DNA of 64,000 bases from Ruegeria sp. EL01 (GCF_900313035.1 NZ_OMPS01000016.1:62001-126000), one strand, 5' to 3'. Positions 16,987 through 26,315 are shown, counted from the stretch's first letter. Made by a program: numbers and translations. The notes: generated from the sequence alone by a model not told the origin.

Positions 16987-18360
16987 TTACCGGTAGGTCA
17001 CTTGTTTGACGGCGGCGATCACCTCATCGGTGGTCACCAGCGCCAGTTTTTCGAGGTTCGCCGCATAAGGCATCGGAACGTCCTTACCGGTAAGGTTGAT
17101 CACGGGGGCGTCGAGGTAGTCGAACGCCTCTTGCATCACCACGGAAGAGATGTAGCTGCCAACTGAGCCTTGCGGCCAGCCTTCTTCAACGGTCACCAGA
17201 CGGTTGGTTTTCATCACCGAGTTGATGATGGCGCCCGTGTCCATCGGTCGGATAGTACGCAGGTCGATCACCTCGGCGTTGATACCGTCCTCGGCCAGTT
17301 TGTCAGCGGCTTCCAGGGCCAATTGCATGCCGATGCCAAAGCTGACGATGGTGACGTCCGAGCCTTCGCGCCAGATACGCGCCTTGCCCAGCGGAACGGT
17401 CAGATCATCCACCTGCGGCATGTCATAGGACCGGCCATACAGGATCTCGTTTTCCAGGAAGACCACCGGGTTGGGATCACGGATTGCAGATTTCAGCAGG
17501 CCTTTGGCATCTGCCGCCGAATACGGTGCAACCACCTTGAGGCCCGGCACCTGCATATACCAGGCAGTGTAATCCTGACTGTGCTGGGCGGCAACGCGTG
17601 CGGCGGCGCCGTTGGGGCCACGGAACACAATGGGACAGCCCATCTGACCACCGGACATATAAAGCGTCTTAGCGGCGGAGTTGATGATCTGGTCCATCGC
17701 TTGCATGGCGAAATTGAAGGTCATGAATTCGACAATCGGTTTCAGTCCCGCCATGGCGGAGCCGACCGCGATGCCGGTAAAGCCATGTTCGGTGATCGGC
17801 GTGTCAATCACGCGCTTGCTGCCGAACTCGTCCAGAAGCCCCTGTGAGATTTTGTAAGCGCCCTGATATTCAGCGACTTCTTCACCCATCAGATAAACGT
17901 TTTCGTCGCTGCGCATTTCTTCGGCCATGGCGTCGCGCAAGGCTTCGCGGACGGTCTGTTGCGTCATCTCGGCATCTGCAGGCCAGTCTGGCGACAGGTC
18001 CACCACAGGCGCGGCAGGGACTGCGGCGGCAGGAGCGGCGGCCTCAACCGCCACAGGGGCGGCCTCGGTCACCGCTGCGGCTGCTGGTGCAGACGCGGGC
18101 AAGGCGGAGGCGTCTTCGCCTTCCTCGACCAGAATGGCGATGGGGGTGTTCACCTTAACTCCTTCGGCGCCCTCAACGATCAGGATTTTGCCAATGATGC
18201 CTTCATCGACCGCTTCGAACTCCATCGTCGCCTTGTCGGTTTCAATCTCGGCCATGATGTCGCCCGAGGATACGGTATCGCCCTCTTTGACCAGCCATTT
18301 GGCCAATGTGCCCTCTTCCATGGTCGGCGAGAGTGCGGGCATGAGAATTTCGGTTGCCAT
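16987..18360 (-). CDS. pdhB: Pyruvate dehydrogenase E1 beta with fused lipoyl domain
   Basis: 457 residues. This is the beta half of the thiamine-diphosphate E1 heterotetramer that decarboxylates pyruvate. Residues 1-80 are a lipoyl domain with the DKA lysine ([12 protein letters not shown]), followed by an Ala-rich linker and the transketolase-like beta subunit (LREAMAEEM-like region, [35 protein letters not shown]). The extra lipoyl domain on E1 beta is a hallmark of alphaproteobacterial PDH and lengthens the usual ~330-residue subunit. It lies 15 bp behind pdhA and 14 bp ahead of pdhC. Confidence 0.96.
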   Translation of the reverse strand: MATEILMPALSPTMEEGTLAKWLVKEGDTVSSGDIMAEIETDKATMEFEAVDEGIIGKILIVEGAEGVKVNTPIAILVEEGEDASALPASAPAAAAVTEAAPVAVEAAAPAAAVPAAPVVDLSPDWPADAEMTQQTVREALRDAMAEEMRSDENVYLMGEEVAEYQGAYKISQGLLDEFGSKRVIDTPITEHGFTGIAVGSAMAGLKPIVEFMTFNFAMQAMDQIINSAAKTLYMSGGQMGCPIVFRGPNGAAARVAAQHSQDYTAWYMQVPGLKVVAPYSAADAKGLLKSAIRDPNPVVFLENEILYGRSYDMPQVDDLTVPLGKARIWREGSDVTIVSFGIGMQLALEAADKLAEDGINAEVIDLRTIRPMDTGAIINSVMKTNRLVTVEEGWPQGSVGSYISSVVMQEAFDYLDAPVINLTGKDVPMPYAANLEKLALVTTDEVIAAVKQVTYR

Positions 18361-18375
18361 GTCTTATTCGTCCTC

Positions 18376-19365
18376 TCAGGCGTAGATATCGGTCCAGAGC
18401 TCGTCCAGTGACGGCTCGGGGCTTTCTTTCGAGAATTCGGCGGCCTTGTTCACGATCTCTTTGATTTCTTTATCGATCGCCTTCAGATCATCCTCGCTGG
18501 CGTGTTTGCCGCTGAGCAGCAACTCGCGCACATGTTCGATCGGGTCGCTTTGTTCGCGGACCTTTTGAACCTCTTCGCGCGTGCGGTACTTGGCCGGGTC
18601 AGACATCGAATGGCCGCGATAGCGATAGGTCTTGACCTCAAGGATGTAGGGGCCTTTGCCCGCGCGACAGTGCGCGACGGCCTTTTCACCGGCCTCTTTG
18701 ACGGCCATGACATCCATACCGTTGACGATCTCACCGGGGATGCCGAACGCCTCGCCCCGGTGGTAGATGTCCTTGGTCGAGGTCGAGCGGGCCTGCGATG
18801 TGCCCATGGCGTACTGATTGTTTTCGATGACGAAGACGACTGGCAGGCTCCAGATCGCGGCCATATTGAAGGTCTCGTAGACCTGTCCCTGGTTCGCGGC
18901 GCCGTCACCGAAATAGGTGAAGGTCACGCGGCCGTTCTCTTTGTACTTGTCGGCAAAGGCTAGACCTGCACCCAGGGGAACCTGAGCACCAACAATGCCG
19001 TGGCCGCCGTAGAAATGCTTCTCTTTCGAGAACATATGCATCGAGCCGCCCTTGCCTTTGGACAAGCCACCCTCACGCCCGGTAAGTTCAGCCATCACGC
19101 CGCCGGGTTCCATACCGCAGGCCAACATGTGGCCGTGGTCACGATAAGATGTAATGCGCTTGTCGCCATCTTCAGCGGCTGCTTCGAGGCCAACAACAAC
19201 GGCTTCCTGTCCAATGTACAGGTGACAGAACCCGCCGATCAGGCCCATTCCATAAAGCTGACCAGCCTTTTCCTCGAATCGGCGGATCAGCAGCATTTCG
19301 CGGTAATAGGTTTTCAGCTCTTCCGCAGAAACGTTTGGTTTCTTTGTGGTTTTTCGCGCAGCCAT
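18376..19365 (-). CDS. pdhA: Pyruvate dehydrogenase E1 alpha
   Basis: 329 residues, first gene of the leftward pdhABC operon. It binds thiamine diphosphate with the beta chain; the ThDP motif reads GDGAANQGQVYETFNMA and ends at NNQYAMGTS. Other family blocks are GFCHLYIGQEAV, YRDHGHML and the phosphorylation-loop-like YRYRGHSMSDPAKYRT. Length is typical of bacterial heterotetrameric E1. A perfect palindrome centred about 37 bp before the start codon is the likely operator (see 19391-19412). Confidence 0.96.
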   Translation of the reverse strand: MAARKTTKKPNVSAEELKTYYREMLLIRRFEEKAGQLYGMGLIGGFCHLYIGQEAVVVGLEAAAEDGDKRITSYRDHGHMLACGMEPGGVMAELTGREGGLSKGKGGSMHMFSKEKHFYGGHGIVGAQVPLGAGLAFADKYKENGRVTFTYFGDGAANQGQVYETFNMAAIWSLPVVFVIENNQYAMGTSQARSTSTKDIYHRGEAFGIPGEIVNGMDVMAVKEAGEKAVAHCRAGKGPYILEVKTYRYRGHSMSDPAKYRTREEVQKVREQSDPIEHVRELLLSGKHASEDDLKAIDKEIKEIVNKAAEFSKESPEPSLDELWTDIYA

Positions 19366-19390
19366 CGTGGCGATCTCCCCCTTCCGGACA

Positions 19391-19412
19391 GATAGTTTAG
19401 CTTTAAACTATC
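19391..19412. promoter_or_regulatory. Palindromic operator upstream of pdhA
   Basis: A perfect inverted repeat, GATAGTTTA and TAAACTATC, is separated by 4 bases and lies 26-47 bases before the pdhA ATG. The core GTTTA-N4-TAAAC recurs upstream of lpdA (36392-36405), the gene for the E3 subunit of the same complex. Position near the start codon suits a repressor or dual regulator. The cognate protein is not identified. Confidence 0.7.
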
Positions 19413-19540
19413 TCATAAAGCATTTGGGGCAGTCTGGCGAGTGGAAATGTGACGCAGCGTCGGGACCCGCGGTTTCCAGCAGGAGTCCGAGAGTTGGCAA
19501 TGTTGGATGACGCTTAATTTGGCCCAAAAGGCAGGCGAGA

Positions 19541-19840
19541 TTATTGAATAACAATTTCGTCCGAGCGGATCATACCCAGGATCGAACGGGCCTGCTGGTC
19601 CAGCAGGTCCAGGTCCAGATAAGTATCGGACAAGCGGCGCGTCAGGTTTTCCATTTCGGTGATCTCGGCATCAAGCTGCGCCAAGTCGCGCGACAGGGCA
19701 TCCCGTTCCGCAGCAATCTCGACCCGTCTGAACAGGCCATAGTCGCCCTGCACGGCGGCAAAGGTGAAATACACACCCAGCATGAAAGCCACCGAGAAAA
19801 AGACAACTGCGCCCAAGCCGGGCCGATGGGAACGGGACAC
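19541..19840 (-). CDS. FtsB/DivIC-family septum formation initiator
   Basis: 99 residues with a short cytoplasmic N-terminus, one membrane helix (AVVFFSVAFMLGVYFTFAAV) and a periplasmic coiled coil (AAERDALSRDLAQLDAEITE). The end LLDQQARSILGMIRSDEIVI is the conserved FtsB/DivIC C-terminal block. It would join FtsL and FtsQ in the divisome and help activate septal wall synthesis. It lies between pgk and pdhA on the same strand, separated by more than 100 bases on each side. Confidence 0.85.
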   Translation of the reverse strand: MSRSHRPGLGAVVFFSVAFMLGVYFTFAAVQGDYGLFRRVEIAAERDALSRDLAQLDAEITEMENLTRRLSDTYLDLDLLDQQARSILGMIRSDEIVIQ

Positions 19841-19989
19841 TCTGTTTACCGCCGTATGAACTCTGCCTCAAAAACGTGCCCTTTGCGGGCATCTGTCAGC
19901 ACTATGTCACAGGTGATTCGCGATGTGAATCCCCTGATTCGCAAAAAGCGCCGAAATGCGTATCACCGCGTTGACATCTGACCGCCCAG

Positions 19990-21180
19990 CTAATGTTCTA
20001 GCGCTGCAACACCCGGTAGTGTTTTGCCTTCCATCCATTCCAGAAACGCCCCACCGGCGGTTGAGATGTAGGAAAAATCATGCGCCGCACCCGAGGCGTT
20101 CAGGGCGGCAACCGTATCGCCTCCTCCAGCGACCGAGACCAGTTGACCGGACCGGGTCAGCGCTGCTGCCTTCAGGGCAGCCGCGTTGGTGGCGGTGTCA
20201 AATGGCTCCAACTCGAACGCGCCCAGCGGGCCGTTCCAGATCAGGGTATGGCTTTGCGCAAAGACTTCGGTGATCTCGGCAACGCTTTCAGGACCCGCGT
20301 CCAGGATCATGCTGTTATCGGGACACTGATCCGAAGGCAGTACTTGATGCGGGGCGTTGGCCTCGAATTTCTCTGCCACTACGATGTCCCGCGGTAAAAC
20401 GATCTTGCATCCCGTTTTGTCCGCTTTGGTCAGAATATCTGCGGCCGTATCTTTCATTGCGGTCTCAGCCAGCGACTTGCCGACGTTGATGTCCTTGGCA
20501 ACCAGAAAGGTGTTTGCCATGCCCCCGCCGATCACCAGATAGTCGACCTTGTCGATCAGGTTGCCCAGCAGTTCCAGTTTGGTTGAAACCTTGGCGCCAC
20601 CAACCACCGCCGTCACAGGACGTTTTGGGGCACCCAGCGCGCCTTCCAGCGCTTCCAGCTCGGCTTGCATCAGACGGCCTGCACAAGAAGGCAGCAGGCG
20701 CGCAATGGCTTCGGTTGAGCTGTGGGCGCGGTGGGCGGCCGAGAAGGCGTCGTTGCAGTAGATATCACCCAGCCGGGCCATGCCAGCAGCAAGATCAGGA
20801 TCGTTTTTCGTCTCGGCTGCGTGAAAGCGGGTGTTTTCCAGCAGCAAGACCTGCCCCGGTTGCAGCGCTTCGGCTGCCAGTTCCGCTTCGGAGCCGACAC
20901 AATCAGCGGCAAACAGAACTTGAGCTTCGAAGGCATTTTCAAGTGTGGGCACAAGCTGCTTCAGGGACAGGCTCTCGCGCCGCTCACCTCCCGGACGTCC
21001 GAAATGGGCCAGCAGGATCGGCTTGCCGCCTGCCGCAAGAATATAGCGCACCGTTGGCACGATGCGTTGAACGCGGGTGGCATCCGTCACAGTCCCATCC
21101 ACAACAGGCACATTGATGTCGACGCGCACCAGCACGCGTTTGCCGTTCAGGTCCATATCGTCCAGTGTTTTCCAGCCCAT
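19990..21180 (-). CDS. pgk: Phosphoglycerate kinase
   Basis: 396 residues. It interconverts 1,3-bisphosphoglycerate plus ADP with 3-phosphoglycerate plus ATP in glycolysis/gluconeogenesis. N-terminal substrate-binding motif [11 protein letters not shown], followed by [10 protein letters not shown] and [15 protein letters not shown]; hinge and nucleotide domain with [28 protein letters not shown] and the C-terminal [12 protein letters not shown]. Length is standard. It is transcribed leftward, divergent from the cyclophilin genes with a 134-bp gap. Confidence 0.96.
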   Translation of the reverse strand: MGWKTLDDMDLNGKRVLVRVDINVPVVDGTVTDATRVQRIVPTVRYILAAGGKPILLAHFGRPGGERRESLSLKQLVPTLENAFEAQVLFAADCVGSEAELAAEALQPGQVLLLENTRFHAAETKNDPDLAAGMARLGDIYCNDAFSAAHRAHSSTEAIARLLPSCAGRLMQAELEALEGALGAPKRPVTAVVGGAKVSTKLELLGNLIDKVDYLVIGGGMANTFLVAKDINVGKSLAETAMKDTAADILTKADKTGCKIVLPRDIVVAEKFEANAPHQVLPSDQCPDNSMILDAGPESVAEITEVFAQSHTLIWNGPLGAFELEPFDTATNAAALKAAALTRSGQLVSVAGGGDTVAALNASGAAHDFSYISTAGGAFLEWMEGKTLPGVAALEH

Positions 21181-21314
21181 CGCGCGATCCTCGTGTGTTG
21201 AAACGGATTTAGGCGGTTCTTTTCCTGCATTTTGCCCTCAGGTCAATGCGTCACTTGGCATTCGCGCGCCCGGCGAATAGGTAATTGCCCAAGATAAAAC
21301 GACAGGAGGGCCAA

Positions 21315-21821
21315 ATGGCCGAGATCAAAGATCCCGAAAACACAATCATCGTCGAGCTGAGCGGCGGCAATGTCATCATCGAGCTGCTGTCCGATGTGGC
21401 ACCACAGCACAGCGCGCGGATGAAAGAGCTGGCGCGTGCGGGCGAGTACGACAACGTAGCTTTTCACCGTGTGATCGACGGGTTCATGGCGCAGACCGGT
21501 GACGTACAGCACGGCGACATGGAAGACGGGTTCAATCTGCGGATGGCAGGTACCGGCGGATCGTCACTGCCAAACGTTCCGGCCGAGTTCTCGAAGCTGC
21601 CGCATGACCGGGGCACATTGGGCGCCGCGCGCTCGCAAAACCCGGATTCTGCCAATTCGCAGTTCTTTATCAACTTCAAAGACAATCACTTCCTGAATGG
21701 GCAGTACACTGTTTATGGCCGTGTGATCGACGGGATGGAGCATGTGGATGCCATCGTAAAGGGTGAGCCGCCAGCGAACCCAGATCGTATGATCAGCGTC
21801 AAGGTGGCCGCAGATGCATAA
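21315..21821 (+). CDS. Cytoplasmic cyclophilin-type peptidyl-prolyl isomerase
   Basis: 168 residues from ATG 21315 (AGGAGGG 4-5 nt upstream); an upstream in-frame start at 21285 is unnecessary. Cyclophilin motifs are VAFHRVIDGFMAQTGD, GTGGSSLPNVPAEF, SQNPDSANSQFFINF and FLNGQYTVYGRVIDGM. It catalyses cis-trans isomerisation of Xaa-Pro bonds. No signal peptide is present. It overlaps the next cyclophilin gene by 8 bases, giving a cytoplasmic/periplasmic pair in one operon. Confidence 0.93.
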   Translation: MAEIKDPENTIIVELSGGNVIIELLSDVAPQHSARMKELARAGEYDNVAFHRVIDGFMAQTGDVQHGDMEDGFNLRMAGTGGSSLPNVPAEFSKLPHDRGTLGAARSQNPDSANSQFFINFKDNHFLNGQYTVYGRVIDGMEHVDAIVKGEPPANPDRMISVKVAADA

Positions 21822-22371
21822 GCTGGCCACTGTTTTTGCCCTGCTGGCCAGCCCCGCGCTGGCCACGGGTTTAAAGATTGAGGTCGAGGGCGAGGGTGCC
21901 AACGGCACGATCACAATCGATCTATTTGATGACGTCGCCCCGAAACATGTTGAGCAAATCTCGGCGTTGGCAACTGAAGGCCAGTATGATGGCGTCGTCT
22001 TTCACCGTGTGATCGAAGGCTTCATGGCCCAGACAGGCGATGTGGAATTCGGCAACAAGTCCGCCGAAAACTTTGATATTCGCAACGCAGGTCGCGGCGG
22101 GTCTGCACGTGCGGATTTACCGGCCGAGTTCTCGGACACCACCTTTGATCGGGGCATCGTGGGCATGGCAAGGTCACAAGATCCCAATAGCGCCAATTCG
22201 CAGTTCTTCATCATGTTCGAACCAGGCCCGTTCTTGGACGGTCAGTACACGGTTGTTGGTCAGGTCACCGACGGCATGGACGTCGTTGATGCGATCAAAC
22301 GTGGCGAAGGTCAGAACGGCGCCGTTGTCGGTCAGCCGGATGTGATGAAAAAAGTCACCGTCACAGAGTAA
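21814..22371 (+). CDS. Periplasmic cyclophilin-type peptidyl-prolyl isomerase
   Basis: 185 residues with a Sec signal peptide (HKLATVFALLASPALATG). The mature part repeats the cyclophilin signatures: VVFHRVIEGFMAQTGD, GRGGSARADLPAEF, SQDPNSANSQFFIMF and FLDGQYTVVGQVTDGM. Its likely role is folding of exported proteins. The start lies inside the end of the previous gene, so translation is coupled. A strong 12-bp hairpin follows the stop. Confidence 0.93.
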   Translation: MHKLATVFALLASPALATGLKIEVEGEGANGTITIDLFDDVAPKHVEQISALATEGQYDGVVFHRVIEGFMAQTGDVEFGNKSAENFDIRNAGRGGSARADLPAEFSDTTFDRGIVGMARSQDPNSANSQFFIMFEPGPFLDGQYTVVGQVTDGMDVVDAIKRGEGQNGAVVGQPDVMKKVTVTE

Positions 22372-22377
22372 ATCTCT

Positions 22378-22409
22378 AGAACCCGGCGCCATTTGTAGCG
22401 CCGGGTTCT
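22378..22409 (+). terminator. Hairpin terminator after the cyclophilin pair
   Basis: A 12-bp perfect stem (AGAACCCGGCGC and GCGCCGGGTTCT) with an 8-nt loop starts 7 bases after the stop. The tail is only GATTTG, so it is a G+C-rich hairpin with a weak T tract. Confidence 0.75.
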
Positions 22410-22494
22410 GATTTGTCCGTCTATTTGATGGCCGCCGTCCGCTTCGGTAACAATTGATCTGGCACAAGCCAGCCATGCCGCCCGAAGCCGAGCG

Positions 22495-23784
22495 TCAGTT
22501 CACCTTCTCTGATGTCTGCGGCTCTGATCTGGACACGCTGTTCTTGATCCGCGCCAGCAATCCGTTTTCGTTAATGTAGCGCTGATAGGCGCGGTAGGAC
22601 GGTGCTTGCGACAGGCAACGTTCCTCGTGCCATGCGCGCAGAAAATAGATGACATTTACACCCAACAGAGCGATGCAATTGGCCACGCCTGCCCAGAAAT
22701 CCACCGCGATGAAGGGGATCGAGACCAGCCACCAACTGATGTTCTTGCTGATGTAAGATGGATGCTTGCTGATGTTATAGGGAAAATCACAGGCGAGGCC
22801 CCGATACGTGAGGTTCGAAAACCGCAGACCCATACGGGCGGCTGTCAGACAGTACATCCCCAGAAAGAACAGGATTGTGCTGCCCCATATCGTGTAGGCA
22901 ACCGGGTAATTCCACAGCCATGCGCCCCAAGCGAAATCGTCCTGAACATAGTTGAAATAGTCTCGGGACAGGACCTGCCAGAACGGGGAATAGCAGATTA
23001 TGCAGACCAGCCACCCTCCGATAGTGGTTTCAGTCCAGCGGATGTGGGAAATCAAAAGGCGCGTGGCCGTCGCATATCCTATGACGACGACCGTCAGGTC
23101 CAGGAAGAAAGAAAACCTGAAAAGATGTTCGTAAACTTCCGGGAACCCCGAGGCGTTCCAAAGTGATCTGGATTGAAAAAACGTCCAGTCATAAACCAGA
23201 TAGCAGAACATCAGTGGCAGAAAGAACCCTTTGACGCCGAGGCCCAGCAGATAGACTTTCAATCCGCGTGCATCGGTAGATTGGCGGCCCATGGTCAGGA
23301 CGACCCGCCCCAGATGCCACATCCCGTCGCGCGGGTGACGCATCATGAAATGAACAGATGTCACTACGGCCAGAACGACAGCCAGGATAAGCCCCCAATA
23401 GTCCGCCAGTAGTGAGAAGAACGGCGTGTACCAATCGCCCCGGTACAGGTCAGCCGACCAATAAAACAGCGCCAACAGGGCAGCACTTGTGATCAATCCG
23501 ACCAGCTTGACCTGAAAATCCCGAATATAGGTGGGGTCAGAAAAATTCTGCGATCTGTAGACCAGACCGCTGCCCGGTAATCTATGCAGTTTGGCAAAGT
23601 AGAATTCGGACAACGCCATCAGCCCGAAGACAGACAGGGCAAACAATACGGTTTGGTCCCGGTCCGAAACACTCGGCATATCTGGCCACAGGTAGTGAAG
23701 AACCGGAATACTGATCACAGCGATCAAACCGGTTGTCGCCGGAATCGCTGATGCGGGACGTTTGAAACCGGGGCGGGACTTCAT
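22495..23784 (-). CDS. Polytopic membrane protein with ICMT/PEMT-like C-terminus
   Basis: 429 residues with about ten hydrophobic segments. The C-terminal third contains FPYNISKHPSYISKNISWWL and, after two helices, AWHEERCLSQAPSYRAYQRY. The first resembles the SAM-binding RHPxY motif and the second the E-E...Y...Y motif of isoprenylcysteine carboxyl methyltransferases and phospholipid methyltransferases. The long N-terminal multi-helix region has no counterpart in the short family members. Substrate is unknown; lipid or quinone-like small molecules are possible. The usual Arg before HP is Lys here. Confidence 0.55.
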   Translation of the reverse strand: MKSRPGFKRPASAIPATTGLIAVISIPVLHYLWPDMPSVSDRDQTVLFALSVFGLMALSEFYFAKLHRLPGSGLVYRSQNFSDPTYIRDFQVKLVGLITSAALLALFYWSADLYRGDWYTPFFSLLADYWGLILAVVLAVVTSVHFMMRHPRDGMWHLGRVVLTMGRQSTDARGLKVYLLGLGVKGFFLPLMFCYLVYDWTFFQSRSLWNASGFPEVYEHLFRFSFFLDLTVVVIGYATATRLLISHIRWTETTIGGWLVCIICYSPFWQVLSRDYFNYVQDDFAWGAWLWNYPVAYTIWGSTILFFLGMYCLTAARMGLRFSNLTYRGLACDFPYNISKHPSYISKNISWWLVSIPFIAVDFWAGVANCIALLGVNVIYFLRAWHEERCLSQAPSYRAYQRYINENGLLARIKNSVSRSEPQTSEKVN

Positions 23785-23951
23785 GAATTCGAACTCGTAT
23801 ACATGCGGCTGGATTTTCGCGGCTTTTTACTGGAATTCAACCGGCCAATTCAGCCGTGTTGGAATCGTGCGCAATGTGTGACCTGCGAATTCTAACGTCA
23901 AAGCCCTTTGCTGCGCACGGGCAGGCCAAGTTAACGCACTGTAAACAAGTT

Positions 23952-23982
23952 CAAAGACGCAACCGATATGGTTGCGTCTTTG
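23952..23982 (-). terminator. Terminator of the aquaporin gene
   Basis: A 12-bp perfect stem (CAAAGACGCAAC and GTTGCGTCTTTG) with a 7-nt loop lies just after the aqpZ stop in the leftward direction. Only a mixed A/T tail follows. Confidence 0.75.
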
Positions 23983-23992
23983 AGTAACCAAT

Positions 23993-24682
23993 TTACTCGT
24001 CTGGCGACATGACTTTCCAGATCATCGCGCCCAGCGCACCACCAATCAGCGGAGCGACCCAGAACAGCCAAAGCTGAGACAGGGCAGGGCCATCGGCAAA
24101 AAGCGCCACGCCTGTCGACCGCGCCGGGTTGACCGAGGTGTTTGTCACCGGAATCGACACCAGATGGATCAGGGTTAGACCAAGTCCGATGGCGATCGGG
24201 GCGAACCCGGCTGGTGCCTTGTCTGATGTTGCGCCCAGAATGATGAGAATGAAGAACGCGGTCATCACGATCTCGATCACCAGCGCGGACATCATCGAAT
24301 AGCCTTCGGGCGATGCGTCCCCATACCCGTTTGAGGCAAAACTGCCGACCCCGATAAAGTCTGGTGCACCGCTCACGATCAGGTACAGAACCGCCGCTGC
24401 TGCCATAGAGCCAAATACCTGCGCCGCCCAGTAGGGGACCAGATCCTTGGCTGGAAACCGTCCACCGATCATCAGGCCGAGGCTGACCGCCGGGTTGAAA
24501 TGACCGCCCGAGATGTGACCGACTGTGTATGCCATAGTCAAAACCGTCAGGCCGAAGGCGAGGGACACACCCAGCCATCCGATCCCCACGTCTGCTACAC
24601 CCGCTGCAAGTACCGCACTGCCACAGCCCCCAAGGACCAACCAGAAAGTGCCGAAAAACTCGGCCATGAGTTTGGAAGACAT
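23993..24682 (-). CDS. aqpZ: Aquaporin (AqpZ type)
   Basis: 229 residues with six membrane helices and the two half-helix signatures [14 protein letters not shown] and [14 protein letters not shown]. The His in [15 protein letters not shown] and the Arg after the second NPA are selectivity-filter positions typical of orthodox water channels rather than glycerol facilitators. It opens [20 protein letters not shown]. It acts in the inner membrane in osmotic adjustment. A palindrome (24722-24739) lies about 40 bases before the start and a terminator follows the stop, so it is probably monocistronic. Confidence 0.95.
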   Translation of the reverse strand: MSSKLMAEFFGTFWLVLGGCGSAVLAAGVADVGIGWLGVSLAFGLTVLTMAYTVGHISGGHFNPAVSLGLMIGGRFPAKDLVPYWAAQVFGSMAAAAVLYLIVSGAPDFIGVGSFASNGYGDASPEGYSMMSALVIEIVMTAFFILIILGATSDKAPAGFAPIAIGLGLTLIHLVSIPVTNTSVNPARSTGVALFADGPALSQLWLFWVAPLIGGALGAMIWKVMSPDE

Positions 24683-24721
24683 GAAAACTCCTAGGTCAAA
24701 ACAATCTTATGAAATTGTACA

Positions 24722-24739
24722 ACAAAACGTACCTTTTGT
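24722..24739. promoter_or_regulatory. Palindrome upstream of aqpZ
   Basis: ACAAAA, six bases, TTTTGT: an inverted repeat located 40-57 bases before the aqpZ ATG in an A+T-rich gap. It could be an operator; no matching regulator is recognised. Confidence 0.35.
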
Positions 24740-24872
24740 CAGATTGGCGCGAACGGGGAATTTCGGTTGATGTTTTGTCACAAGCCAGTTGGCCTGAATA
24801 TCGGTAACGGTCACTGGCTGATCGCCCTTTGCGAGGCAGGCATAATTTTGCAATTTCTGCCCGGCGTGAGAC

Positions 24873-25682
24873 CTAAACCCAGGTGATGGGATCAAGGTGA
24901 AACAGTTTTTCCAATTGCTCGTAAATTTCCGGGATCTCTTTTTTCAAAGCCTGCGGTTTCTCAAAAAACACTTCAACTGCAACAGCAAAGAACTCTTCAT
25001 GCCCCTCGGCACCATAGGGGTCGATTACGCTTGGCTGCCCGGCCTCAACGGCGCACACATGGGCGTTGTAGGCTGTCAGAAAGGTGCTTTCCCATTCATC
25101 AAAGCTCTGACCTGCGCTTAGGACTGGGACGCCATTGGTGCTGCCAGAGAGATCGTCTATTTGATGCGCAAACTCATGAAAGACCACATTCTGGCCGTCG
25201 TGTTCATTCAGCGCGCCCTGCTGGCTGTGTTCCCAGGACAGGATCACAGGGCCGCGATTCCAGCTTTCGCCGGTCCGCACGACTTCTTTTTCGGTCACGA
25301 CATACCCGCTGTGTTTGGTTTGCCGCGATTTGAAGGCATTGGGGTAGATCAGAATGGTCGTCAGGCTATCGTACCACATGTCATTATTGGCGACGAGAAG
25401 ACTGGCCTGCGCGGCAATTGACAACTGCATTTCTTCTGTGACCTCAAGGCCATCACAGCCAAAGAATGTCACCTGATCCAGAAACAGGTTCACCTTGCCA
25501 TCCAGCTTGGCGCGCAGCTCCGACGGCAATCGTCGTACAATCGGAACGTGGCTTTCAATGAGGTTGCTTTGATGCGTCGTCAGCGGCGCAGCCAGCAGCG
25601 ACTTACGCGCCTGCGACTTCGACCATTGGCGAAAGATCAAGACCCCTGCGATCAGCGCGACAATTGTAAGGAAAATCAACAT
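24873..25682 (-). CDS. mtfA: M90/MtfA-type zinc metallopeptidase
   Basis: 269 residues. A membrane anchor (IFLTIVALIAGVLIF) and a basic stretch precede the soluble domain. The zinc motif HEFAHQIDDLSG (HExxH) and the downstream EEFFAVAVEVFFEKP (third ligand Glu region) match the MtfA/glucose-regulated M90 family. In E. coli MtfA responds to the glucose-uptake regulator Mlc; no Mlc gene is visible here. E. coli MtfA is soluble, so the N-terminal anchor is a difference shared by several proteobacterial homologues. Monocistronic, leftward. Confidence 0.85.
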   Translation of the reverse strand: MLIFLTIVALIAGVLIFRQWSKSQARKSLLAAPLTTHQSNLIESHVPIVRRLPSELRAKLDGKVNLFLDQVTFFGCDGLEVTEEMQLSIAAQASLLVANNDMWYDSLTTILIYPNAFKSRQTKHSGYVVTEKEVVRTGESWNRGPVILSWEHSQQGALNEHDGQNVVFHEFAHQIDDLSGSTNGVPVLSAGQSFDEWESTFLTAYNAHVCAVEAGQPSVIDPYGAEGHEEFFAVAVEVFFEKPQALKKEIPEIYEQLEKLFHLDPITWV

Positions 25683-25764
25683 GGGGGAATTCTATCTGTC
25701 TCAGGTCGAACTTGGAACTCTGATCATACATCGACCTGCTCTTGGCAGGTTACCCCAAAAAGAA

Positions 25765-25788
25765 ACGCCGCAGGCTGACCTACGGCGT
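25765..25788 (-). terminator. Terminator behind the bactofilin operon
   Basis: On the minus strand a 10-bp stem (ACGCCGTAGG and CCTGCGGCGT, one G-T pair) with a 4-nt loop is followed by TTTCTTTTT. It lies 26 bases after the bactofilin stop. Confidence 0.85.
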
Positions 25789-25814
25789 CTGAATTTCTGT
25801 TCTATTTGCGGAAC

Positions 25815-26315
25815 TTACTGTTTGACTTCCGCCGCCGGGTTGGCACCTGGCTTCGAGCTGCGGCCTGGGTTCAGCGGGTCATCCTGACGCTGGACTGAAC
25901 CTTCAAAGTGCGCGCCGCTTTCGATCGCGATCGTCTTGTGGATGATGTCGCCTTCCACGCGAGCGGTGGAAGTCAGGCGCACCTTCAAGCCACGTACGCG
26001 GCCCACGATGCGGCCGTTTACAACAACGTCATCAGCGGTGACTTCGCCTTTGATGGTCGCTGTTTCGCCGATTGTCAGCAGGTGGGCGCGGATATCGCCT
26101 TCGACCGTGCCCTCAACCTGAATGTCGCCGGTTGTCTTGAGGTTGCCTGTGATGTGCAGGTCAGAAGACAAAACCGACGCGGGTGGCTTGGGCTTGGGCG
26201 CGGTGCTGGCCTTCGGTTCTGCCGGTGCTGGTGCCGCCGGAGTTGCCGGGGCAGCCGGTTTTGTTGCCTCAGCCTCTTTGGATCCGGGCTCGTTGATTTT
26301 GCTCTTAGAAAACAT
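25815..26315 (-). CDS. Bactofilin-family cytoskeletal protein
   Basis: 166 residues. A Pro/Ala/Lys-rich disordered N-terminus (about 1-50) leads to the bactofilin beta-helix: SDLHITGNLKTTGDIQVEGT, then VEGDIRAHLLTIGETATIKG and further repeats ending at HFEGSVQRQDDP. Bactofilins polymerise without nucleotide and localise wall enzymes. It overlaps by 11 bases with the upstream M23 endopeptidase gene, a common pairing that points to local peptidoglycan remodelling and cell-shape control. Confidence 0.92.
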   Translation of the reverse strand: MFSKSKINEPGSKEAEATKPAAPATPAAPAPAEPKASTAPKPKPPASVLSSDLHITGNLKTTGDIQVEGTVEGDIRAHLLTIGETATIKGEVTADDVVVNGRIVGRVRGLKVRLTSTARVEGDIIHKTIAIESGAHFEGSVQRQDDPLNPGRSSKPGANPAAEVKQ

